Part shown: positions 1 through 5,965 of the stretch, one piece after another
Numbering within the stretch: position 1 is the first letter of the stretch
How the letters are laid out: the number at the start of each line of letters is the position of its first letter
NCBI GenBank assembly: GCA_964370405.1
Contig: CAYJJB010000055.1
Span: 1 to 13,436 of the forward strand
Direction: 5' to 3'
DNA length: 13,436 nt
DNA from: SIG603 sp964370405
GTDB lineage: Bacteria; Bacillota; Clostridia; Oscillospirales; Acutalibacteraceae
Notes under the pieces: model-generated
The model's database searches: none
What the model saw: only the letters and a program-made list of their open reading frames with translations
What the model was told of the DNA's origin: nothing
Translations under genes and position numbers: made by a program

Positions 1-53
1 GACACCGCCCTTTCACGGCGGTAACACGAGTTCGATTCTCGTACGGGTCACCA
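1..53 (+). tRNA. tRNA-Glu (UUC), 3' part only
   Basis: The window opens inside this gene, so the acceptor 5' strand and D arm are missing. What is visible is the anticodon stem CCGCC (5-9) pairing with GGCGG (17-21), a seven-base loop CTTTCAC (10-16) with anticodon TTC at 12-14 (reads GAA/GAG, glutamate), a T arm with the loop TTCGATTC (31-38), and an encoded CCA end at 51-53. The identity rests on the anticodon, and the loop geometry is unambiguous. The gene continues upstream of the window. Confidence 0.95.
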
Positions 54-57
54 CATT

Positions 58-96
58 AAAGCAACTTCTTTTTATCTGAAGTTGCTTTAATTATTT
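58..96 (+). terminator. Hairpin downstream of tRNA-Glu
   Basis: A perfect 11-bp inverted repeat, AAAGCAACTTC (58-68) and GAAGTTGCTTT (78-88), is followed by a moderately T-rich stretch (AATTATTTAC). It begins 5 bases after the tRNA CCA and probably ends the tRNA transcript. The U-tract is interrupted, so efficiency is uncertain. Confidence 0.75.
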
Positions 97-260
97 ACTT
101 TTATAATTGTTTTTTGTCAATCTAAAAGGTATTTATATTTTTTATACAACTTCTTGTGGATTGATATCATTATACAGCCTTTATACACAATATTTTGTTG
201 CATTTTGTCGACAGTGAAAACTTTTTAAAAATGGATTAAATACTGAGCAAAAACAATGTA

Positions 261-289
261 TTGTTATTTTCACACACAGGGTTTATAAT
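261..289 (+). promoter_or_regulatory. Sigma-A-type promoter of the first lipoprotein gene
   Basis: TTGTTA (261-266) is followed after exactly 17 bases by a perfect TATAAT (284-289). The lipoprotein ribosome binding site lies about 15 bases further on, giving a short leader. This is the only well-formed promoter seen in the 54-321 spacer, which otherwise holds just AT-rich DNA. Confidence 0.75.
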
Positions 290-321
290 ATACTTATTAA
301 AGAAAAAGGATGAAATGGTTT

Positions 322-810
322 ATGAAAAAAATATTATTTGCAGCTATACTTAGTTTTGCGTTTTTATTCACAGCCTGCGCCGCTCCTACAGCGCAACTTG
401 CAGAGCTTACTTATGAAAAGGAAGATATAGCCTTTGATGAGTATGATGATAATTTAGAGGGCTTAGAAGAGTATCTTGAAGACAAAAATTTAATTGCAGG
501 AAATGCAACTGAAATGTCATACGACTTTATATCTGCCATCGCAGGTCAAAAGTATTTTTACACAACAAACAGTGTTAGCCTAAGCTGTGAAATTTATGAG
601 TACGACTCAGAAAATTTAGACGATAAGGCAAAAGAGATTATAAACTCAATAAAAGAAAATGGACATTTTGTAAGCCTTGACACAGAAATTACAGCAGTTT
701 TAAGCGACAATGAAAAATACGTAATGATACTTGGCGGAGATACCGAAAATGAGCAAGTAGCTGACTATATGACAGATTTAAATGAAAGCTTTAAAGCTTT
801 TTACGCATAA
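322..810 (+). CDS. Small secreted lipoprotein, function unknown
   Basis: This encodes a protein of about 162 residues with a lipoprotein signal peptide: two lysines (MKKI), a hydrophobic run to about residue 15, and a lipobox FTAC with the lipidated cysteine at residue 19. It should be anchored to the outer face of the membrane. The mature part is acidic, with a Glu/Asp-rich stretch at about 33-55, then a mixed alpha/beta-looking domain (about 60-160). I do not recognise the family. An in-frame ATG at 310 sits inside the AAAGGA ribosome binding site, so the ATG at 322 is chosen. That start has about 11 bases of spacing and gives a normal signal peptide. The gene appears monocistronic, with its own promoter and a terminator directly after the stop. 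Confidence 0.8.
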   Translation: MKKILFAAILSFAFLFTACAAPTAQLAELTYEKEDIAFDEYDDNLEGLEEYLEDKNLIAGNATEMSYDFISAIAGQKYFYTTNSVSLSCEIYEYDSENLDDKAKEIINSIKENGHFVSLDTEITAVLSDNEKYVMILGGDTENEQVADYMTDLNESFKAFYA

Positions 811-813
811 AAG

Positions 814-850
814 AAACACCGAGGGGGCTTTTATCCTCTCGGTGTTTTTT
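814..850. terminator. Bidirectional Rho-independent terminator
   Basis: The stem AAACACCGAG (814-823) pairs with CTCGGTGTTT, with further wobble pairing toward the loop, and is followed on the plus strand by TTTTTT (845-850). The minus strand also reads a T-rich tail (GTTTCTTTT). It separates the convergent lipoprotein and PBP genes and can serve both. Confidence 0.85.
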
Positions 851-864
851 ATGTGTAAATTTTA

Positions 865-2199
865 TTAGTTATTTTCAAGTGCTGAAAGTAAGTTTGCGGC
901 TATTGTGCCAGCGGCACCTATGCCAAAGCCTCCTTCTTCAACAACTATTGAAAAAGCGTATGGTGTGTCTTCGTTTTGTGAAAATCCTATTATCCAAGAA
1001 TTTGGTTCTTTGTCATCACCCACTTCGGCAGTACCTGTTTTTGCGGCAACTTGCATATCACTTGGAAATCTATAATCGCCATAATAATTTGAAACGTTTT
1101 GCCTCATAAGATTTGATAAATCATTTGCAACAGCACTGTCCATAAGCCTTGTAGATGATGTGTTGTTTTCAAACAAAACAGTAGGGTGAACATATACACC
1201 GTCGTTTGCTATGGAAGACACAAGCATTAGCATGTGCATAGGGTTTGTAAGTGTTGTGTACTGACCTATGCCTGTCCAACCTAGGTTTACCTGTGCTACG
1301 CCGTCTAAATCTATAGTGCTTTTGCTTGTTGTAAATTCGCCTAAATCAAGACTTTCGTTAAAGCCTAAGTCTTCTGCGGTTTTAGTTAATTTTTCATCAC
1401 CAATTTCCATAGCGGCACTTGCAAAAAATATGTTACAAGACTGCCCATAAGCTCTGTTTATATCCACATCGCCGTGATTAGAAAGACAGGTTATTTTGTC
1501 AGACCCTACTGTCATTTGACCTTGACAGTTATAGGTTTTGGTGTCCCAGTCGTCCATATTTTCCATCATAGAAACTGCTGTAACGGTTTTAAATATTGAA
1601 CCCGGCGTATAGCTTGACGATATTGTGTTGTCAAGAAAAACGCCGTCATAGCTTTCGTCATCTGATAAATTTGTTGGAACATTCATGGGGTCGTAAGATG
1701 GAGTGCTGACCTTACATAAAATTTCACCTGTTTTGTAATTATATAAAATAACTGCACCGTTTTTCCCGTTTAAAGAATTATAAGCTATGGAGTTTAAGTT
1801 TGCATCAAGGCTAAGCTTTAAATTATCTTGTGATAAAGGAAGATTATTAAGCCCTGTAATTGGGTTGTATCCCACCAGTTTATTAAGCATAGTGCTTTGC
1901 AATCCAGTGCCTATATAGCCACTGCTATCGCCTATTGTGTGAAGCATGGATGTTCTTACTACCGTGTTTTCGCTATAAATTCTTGAGCCACTGTCGCTTG
2001 TTGCTAAAAGTACGTTGTTTCTGTCCACTATATCCAAAAGCTCTGCTGTGGCGGTATTTGCATAAATATGACCGTTATAAGGTTGTGCTATCCATTTTCC
2101 ACCGCTTGTGAAAATGTTATATACAAGATATGACATGCCAAAAATAAATCCTGCAAGCAAAACATAAAGCACCATGGAGCGTCTGCCTGTTGTTTTCAT
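865..2199 (-). CDS. Class B penicillin-binding protein (peptidoglycan transpeptidase), short PbpA type
   Basis: This is a D,D-transpeptidase that cross-links peptidoglycan outside the membrane, probably working with the SEDS glycan polymerase encoded just upstream. Its 444 residues include an N-terminal signal anchor (about 9-30), a short pedestal region (about 35-125), and a C-terminal transpeptidase domain. All three active-site motifs are present: SxxK as S201-I-F-K204 within TPGSIFK, SxN as S254-C-N256, and KTG as K387-T-G389. The length is well below the 600-700 residues of FtsI/PBP2 and close to actinobacterial PbpA, which has a reduced N-terminal module. The start follows a strong AAGGAGGAGA site lying inside the end of the previous gene; the intergenic gap is 2 bp, so translation is probably coupled. 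It is the last gene before the bidirectional terminator. Its assignment to division, elongation or sporulation is open. Confidence 0.93.
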   Translation of the reverse strand: MKTTGRRSMVLYVLLAGFIFGMSYLVYNIFTSGGKWIAQPYNGHIYANTATAELLDIVDRNNVLLATSDSGSRIYSENTVVRTSMLHTIGDSSGYIGTGLQSTMLNKLVGYNPITGLNNLPLSQDNLKLSLDANLNSIAYNSLNGKNGAVILYNYKTGEILCKVSTPSYDPMNVPTNLSDDESYDGVFLDNTISSSYTPGSIFKTVTAVSMMENMDDWDTKTYNCQGQMTVGSDKITCLSNHGDVDINRAYGQSCNIFFASAAMEIGDEKLTKTAEDLGFNESLDLGEFTTSKSTIDLDGVAQVNLGWTGIGQYTTLTNPMHMLMLVSSIANDGVYVHPTVLFENNTSSTRLMDSAVANDLSNLMRQNVSNYYGDYRFPSDMQVAAKTGTAEVGDDKEPNSWIIGFSQNEDTPYAFSIVVEEGGFGIGAAGTIAANLLSALENN

Positions 2200-2201
2200 A
2201 C

Positions 2202-3884
2202 CTATCTCCTCCTTCTTGCTGCATAGACTTTTTCATCAGATGCCTTGATAAATGCAAGCAGTCCCCATACAGACATCATGCTAGTTCCTCCAAGACTTAT
2301 AAACGGAAGAGTGACACCTGTAAGCGGCAAGACATCAGTTGCGCCAAATACGTTAAGTGCGGTTTGAAATAAGAGTAAACCCGCAGCAGAACATGCGGTA
2401 ATTGAGTAAAAAGCAGACCTAGTCTTTGTTGCATCTGCCTTTGCGTATAAGACAAAAAGACAAATTGCAAGCATTACACCAAGGGAGAGAAGAAGGCCAA
2501 GTTCCTCGCTCATAAGAGCAAAAACCAAGTCGTTTTCCGCCGCTGCAACATAGTGAAGATAGCCGTTTCCAAGTCCCATTCCAAAAAGGCCACCACTTGC
2601 TATATAGGTTAAAGCTCTTACTTGCTGATAGCCTAAACTGTCATTTACATGGTCCCACACATTCATCCAACCCTCAAATCGCTGTGCGACATAGGGCATA
2701 AAATAAATAATTAGCATTGCGCCAAAGGCAGCAGCTGCAATTATAAGAGCAATTGTTCTAAGGTTACCAGAGCGCATGAACGATATAATTAAGAATGTCA
2801 TAAAGAAAATACAGGCAGTGCCGAAATCTCGCATTACAAATAAAAAGCCCATGCAAATTCCTGCAAATAAAATAAACTCACCTATATTTTTTCTTGTTTG
2901 AAGTCTGTCAAGTGTTGAAGCACCCACTATAATGAAGGCAATTTTTATAAGCTCTGAGGGCTGAATGCTTACAGGGCCTATCATAATCCAGTTTGTAGAG
3001 CCATTAATTGTAGAGCCTATTAAGAGGTTTACTGCAAAAAACAATATGGAAGCTATGGCAAAAATTAAACGAAATTTCATAACCCGTTTAAGGTCTGACA
3101 TAAACCAAATTAGAAAAAGAAATATAACTATACCTATTCCAAGTGCGGTAAACTGTGTAACAACATCTAAGACCGACCTGCCAGAAAGTAAAAATAAGCC
3201 TATACCGCTTAAAAGCAGGCCAACCGTTTCCACCTCAAAACTTACTCGGTTTAAAAATTTAACTGACAAATAATAAAATGACCAAGAAAGTATTAATAAA
3301 GCTACCAAAAGAACAAGTGCATCTGGCCTGAAAACACCAGTTCCAAAAGTCAGTTGAAAACATAAAAATATGTGAACTAGACTTGTAAAGAACATAGCAC
3401 TAAGTGAAGAAGACTTTATTTTAGCAGGTTGATAGCGCCTGCTCCCCTCTATATCCTTTGTGTTTAAAAGCTTTAATGATGACATTCCTATGTTTAATAC
3501 ATCGCCAATACCTATAAGCTTGTCCTTGTCTATAGGGGCTCCGTTTAAAGAGAGTCCCATTTTAGAGCCTGTGTCACTTACAAACCAGCCTTCATCTCGC
3601 CTAAAAAGCACGGCGTGGTCCCTTGATACGCTGCTGTCGTTAATTCGTATATCACTGCTTCTGCTTCGACCTATGGAGTTTTCCCAATATAAAACAGGGA
3701 AAACTTTGTCTGAATACATGTCTTTTAGCACAACAAGCGGAGCTGTGTGGCGTATGCCAGCTCTAAAGGACATATAACAGCGAAACACCACATAAATTGC
3801 TGTAAGCGCTGTTAGTGCACGAAGCATAAGCATTACAAATGATAAAAAAGGCGAATTAAGTACAGCGTCTACTATTTCATACAT
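2202..3884 (-). CDS. FHA domain fused to SEDS peptidoglycan glycan polymerase (FtsW/RodA/SpoVE family)
   Basis: This 560-residue membrane protein should polymerise lipid II into glycan strands. Order of parts: one N-terminal membrane segment (about 12-35); a cytoplasmic FHA domain (about 48-140) with the expected G72-R73, S87-R-D-H90 and N114-G115 motifs for phosphothreonine binding; then a polytopic SEDS domain (about 160-548). SEDS signatures are W299 and QPSEL (308-312), RDFGTA (352-357), an Asp at 415 before LGYQQ that matches the acidic residue reported as catalytic in RodA, and the C-terminal LPLTG...LPFISLGG block (519-533). Ordinary SEDS proteins are about 370-430 residues, so the FHA part is a true addition. 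GGAG lies 7 bases upstream of the ATG. It is co-transcribed with the downstream PBP. In Actinobacteria, FHA proteins, rodA, pbpA and Ser/Thr kinases cluster; no kinase is in this window. Confidence 0.92.
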   Translation of the reverse strand: MYEIVDAVLNSPFLSFVMLMLRALTALTAIYVVFRCYMSFRAGIRHTAPLVVLKDMYSDKVFPVLYWENSIGRSRSSDIRINDSSVSRDHAVLFRRDEGWFVSDTGSKMGLSLNGAPIDKDKLIGIGDVLNIGMSSLKLLNTKDIEGSRRYQPAKIKSSSLSAMFFTSLVHIFLCFQLTFGTGVFRPDALVLLVALLILSWSFYYLSVKFLNRVSFEVETVGLLLSGIGLFLLSGRSVLDVVTQFTALGIGIVIFLFLIWFMSDLKRVMKFRLIFAIASILFFAVNLLIGSTINGSTNWIMIGPVSIQPSELIKIAFIIVGASTLDRLQTRKNIGEFILFAGICMGFLFVMRDFGTACIFFMTFLIISFMRSGNLRTIALIIAAAAFGAMLIIYFMPYVAQRFEGWMNVWDHVNDSLGYQQVRALTYIASGGLFGMGLGNGYLHYVAAAENDLVFALMSEELGLLLSLGVMLAICLFVLYAKADATKTRSAFYSITACSAAGLLLFQTALNVFGATDVLPLTGVTLPFISLGGTSMMSVWGLLAFIKASDEKVYAARRRR

Positions 3885-3904
3885 AAATAACTCCTTTTAA
3901 TTGA

Positions 3905-3950
3905 AAAATGATAATTGAGAGTTATGGTCAAAAATTCTCCATTCTCAATC
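3905..3950. repeat. Imperfect AT-rich inverted repeat between the FHA-SEDS and beta-helix genes
   Basis: ATTGAGA (about 3913-3919) and TCTCAAT (about 3942-3948) form a 7-bp inverted repeat in the 74-bp spacer. The wording (TTGAAAAATG, ATTGAGAG, ATTCTCCATTCTCAAT) resembles the ATTCTC/ATTGAGA-type intergenic repeats scattered in many Firmicutes, but I cannot test copy number here. Read on the minus strand it could also act as a weak processing hairpin between the two genes. Confidence 0.35.
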
Positions 3951-3958
3951 CTAAAAAA

Positions 3959-4633
3959 TCAAACCTCGTTAATCTGTGTAATCTCATCTGTAGATTTGAA
4001 AATATGTGCGCTTTTTACAAAGCCTCTTACCATAGAAAGCGGATAAACCCTTGCTTCTTTGCCTATTACTGTGCCTGGGTTTAAAACGGTGTTACAGCCA
4101 ATTTCTGCATGGTCGCCCAAAATTGCACCAAATTTTTTAAGGCCTGTGTCCACTTTTTCACTTACAGACTTTATACTTACAAGGCTTTTGTCTTGTTTTA
4201 CATTAGAGGTTATAGCGCCAGCGCCCATATGTGCCTTATATCCTAAAACTGAGTCGCCAACATAATTATAATGCGGTACTTGAACATTGTCAAAAAGCAC
4301 GACGTTTTTAAGTTCTGTGGAGTTTCCCACCACGCAGTTTTCGCCAACTAAAACGCTGCCTCTTATAAATGCACCAGGGCGTACCTCGGTGTTGTGTCCT
4401 ATTATGCAAGGTGGTGCTATGAAAGTATTCGGATAAATTTTAGCCGAATTTGACACCCAAACGTTTTTTTCTACCTCTATATACTGTGACATATCAAGGC
4501 TTTTTCCAATTTCAACCACCATATCATTAATTTTGGGTAAAATTTGCCATGGGTACTCACAGTCTTTAAAATAATCTTTTGCTAAAGTTTTTGATAAATC
4601 TAAAATTTCAGTTGTCTTTAATAAGTTTTTCAT
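3959..4633 (-). CDS. Left-handed beta-helix protein resembling the GlmU acetyltransferase domain
   Basis: This 224-residue protein is built mainly of hexapeptide repeats (about 55-195: V..N..I..N..I..P..IIG pattern). The segment VPHYNYVGDSVLG (119-131) with the following MGAGAITSN matches the GlmU C-terminal active-site region, where the corresponding histidine (here H121) is the catalytic base for acetylation of glucosamine-1-phosphate. The GlmU uridylyltransferase half is absent, and the NYDG-type motif after the GAG segment is altered (SNVKQDK), so the substrate may differ. The roughly 50-residue N-terminus is helical and unlike GlmU. Such proteins are often annotated as UDP-GlcNAc pyrophosphorylase-related, which overstates the case. 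The frame can be extended to a TTG at 4651, but the ATG at 4633, seven bases after GGAG, is the better start. It lies 18 bases after the Nudix gene stop and is presumably in the same operon. Confidence 0.8.
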   Translation of the reverse strand: MKNLLKTTEILDLSKTLAKDYFKDCEYPWQILPKINDMVVEIGKSLDMSQYIEVEKNVWVSNSAKIYPNTFIAPPCIIGHNTEVRPGAFIRGSVLVGENCVVGNSTELKNVVLFDNVQVPHYNYVGDSVLGYKAHMGAGAITSNVKQDKSLVSIKSVSEKVDTGLKKFGAILGDHAEIGCNTVLNPGTVIGKEARVYPLSMVRGFVKSAHIFKSTDEITQINEV

Positions 4634-4651
4634 ACTAATACTCCATTTCAA

Positions 4652-5197
4652 TCATATCTTATTTTCTTTAAAAAGTATATAAGTCTTCATTATTGCGACT
4701 TGCGTTTTTGAGTCGGGAATTTTGTTTTCCAAAACCATTTGAAAGGCTTTTTCTATGTGAATTTTTTCTATTTCAATAAACTCGTCCTCGTCTAAATTCA
4801 TTTCAAGATAAGCATCTGCCCTGCATGCCCATATTCTTATAATTTCGCCGCAGTAACCAGGTGTGGGGTAAAGCTCGCCTAAATAAATATATGTTGAAGC
4901 GGTGGTTCCTGTTTCTTCTCTTTGTTCCCTTTTCATGGCATCAAACGGGTCTTCACCTTTTTCAAGCTTGCCAGCAGGCACTTCAAGCACCACCTCTTTA
5001 TAAGGATATCTAAATTGTTTTACAAAATAAACATTGTCTTCATCATCAAGCACTAACACACACACGCCACCGCCGTGGTGCACCACTTCTCTTTTGGCAC
5101 TTCGTCCGTTTTCAAGTGTGACATCATCTAAAGTTACTTTAATAATTTTACCGTCAAACATAGTTTTACTGTCTATAGTCTTTTCAAAAAGTTTCAT
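4652..5197 (-). CDS. Nudix hydrolase, ADP-ribose pyrophosphatase type
   Basis: This is a 181-residue cytoplasmic hydrolase expected to split ADP-ribose or a related nucleoside diphosphate-X into AMP and a phosphate compound. The Nudix box spans residues 76-98 and fits GX5EX7REUXEEXGU: G76, E82, R90-E91, E94-E95, G97. It is preceded by the LEVPAGKLE segment and followed by the YPTPGYCGE stretch (110-118) typical of the ADPRase/NudF group, in which a proline after the box helps select the substrate. Length is normal. The start is supported by AAAGGAG with good spacing. It is the first gene of the minus-strand run that continues into the beta-helix, FHA-SEDS and PBP genes, and it is divergent from the LprI-like lipoprotein. 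Substrate choice within the family cannot be settled from sequence alone. Confidence 0.9.
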   Translation of the reverse strand: MKLFEKTIDSKTMFDGKIIKVTLDDVTLENGRSAKREVVHHGGGVCVLVLDDEDNVYFVKQFRYPYKEVVLEVPAGKLEKGEDPFDAMKREQREETGTTASTYIYLGELYPTPGYCGEIIRIWACRADAYLEMNLDEDEFIEIEKIHIEKAFQMVLENKIPDSKTQVAIMKTYILFKENKI

Positions 5198-5236
5198 AAT
5201 AGCTCCTTTTATTTGTGTTTTGTCAAAATTTAATAA

Positions 5237-5265
5237 TTGCTAATTTACATAATATGTGTTACAAT
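5237..5265 (+). promoter_or_regulatory. Promoter of the LprI-like lipoprotein gene
   Basis: TTGCTA (5237-5242), a 17-base spacer and TACAAT (5260-5265) lie about 20 bases before AGGAGA (5285-5290), which serves the ATG at 5298. It overlaps the opposing candidate promoter of the Nudix gene. Confidence 0.6.
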
Positions 5266-5274
5266 TTATATCAA
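5246..5274 (-). promoter_or_regulatory. Candidate promoter for the Nudix-beta-helix-SEDS-PBP run
   Basis: On the minus strand TTGATA (5274-5269) is followed after 17 bases by TATGTA (5251-5246), about 50 bases upstream of the Nudix start. The -10 is imperfect. It is interleaved with the forward promoter of the neighbouring lipoprotein, so the two polymerase sites would exclude each other. Confidence 0.4.
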
Positions 5275-5297
5275 GTTTAAAAATAGGAGAATAAGTT

Positions 5298-5954
5298 ATG
5301 CTAAAAAAAATGATTTATATTTTACTTACCTGTACTTTACTTGGTTCAATGGTTTCGTGTAATGCAAGTTTAGAACAGTCAGTATCACAGGAGCCGTCAC
5401 AAAGTCAAAGTGAAGAAAATTCAGAGCCTGTGGCCACGCCAGAGCCATCTTCTGACGACACAAGTAGTGGGGAAGTGGAGAGTGAAATACCTGTTATAGA
5501 GGGAGATGAAAGTCTAACTCACACACAAGCACTGCCTATGCCAACAGGAGAAGATGCTTTTGTTACAGCGTTTAATGAAAATCCCATTGATGCACAGTAT
5601 TTATCAGAAAATAATACTGGTTTAAGCACGCAAGATCAAATGATAATTATAGGTCAGGCGACAGCGCACTGGGAAACTCAAATGAATTACACATATACAA
5701 AGGTTTTAGGCCTTTTAAATGAAACTGATAGTGCTCAATTTGAAATAGAGCAACAAGCATGGATAGGCGAAGTGCCAATTTATCTTGATCAGTTCCAACA
5801 AGACACAAGTGACTTAGGTTCTTCAGGTAGCGTTGAGTACTCATATAGAACAATGATACTATACAGAGAGCGTGCTATAGAACTTTTGTCTGTAGAGTAT
5901 GAAAAAAATGGTAACATAGAGCTTGTTTCAATAACAGGTGAGGCAGCAGGTTAA
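5298..5954 (+). CDS. Lipoprotein with low-complexity linker and LprI-like C-terminal domain
   Basis: This 218-residue protein starts with a lipoprotein signal (MLKKMIYILLT...) and lipobox MVSC, lipidated cysteine at residue 21. Residues about 24-72 are a Ser/Glu/Pro/Gln-rich flexible linker, a usual spacer through the Gram-positive wall. The C-terminal part (about 95-215) is helical and shows the spacing of the LprI N-terminal/DUF1311 domain: a W-x(8)-Y region, EQQAWI at about 151-156, a GS pair, then YRERAIELL. LprI of Mycobacterium tuberculosis has been reported as a lysozyme inhibitor; that function here is only an inference, since the family is broad. The gene is divergent from the cell-wall operon and convergent, 11 bp apart, with the MATE gene. 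The ATG follows AGGAGA with 7-base spacing. Confidence 0.75.
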   Translation: MLKKMIYILLTCTLLGSMVSCNASLEQSVSQEPSQSQSEENSEPVATPEPSSDDTSSGEVESEIPVIEGDESLTHTQALPMPTGEDAFVTAFNENPIDAQYLSENNTGLSTQDQMIIIGQATAHWETQMNYTYTKVLGLLNETDSAQFEIEQQAWIGEVPIYLDQFQQDTSDLGSSGSVEYSYRTMILYRERAIELLSVEYEKNGNIELVSITGEAAG

Positions 5955-5965
5955 TATAATTTACA

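Noticed and set aside
207..216. TTTGTCGACA, similar to a Spo0A box (TGTCGAA)
   Set aside because: It differs from the consensus at the last position and TGTCGACA is self-complementary; one near-match in AT-rich DNA without other evidence is not enough.
1..300. tRNA-Glu gene as a possible integration site
   Set aside because: No integrase and no repeat of the tRNA 3' end was seen downstream; the neighbouring genes look like core genes.
2965..3777. Plus-strand open frames opposite the SEDS gene
   Set aside because: They lie antisense to a clear gene, have no ribosome binding site and no family resemblance.
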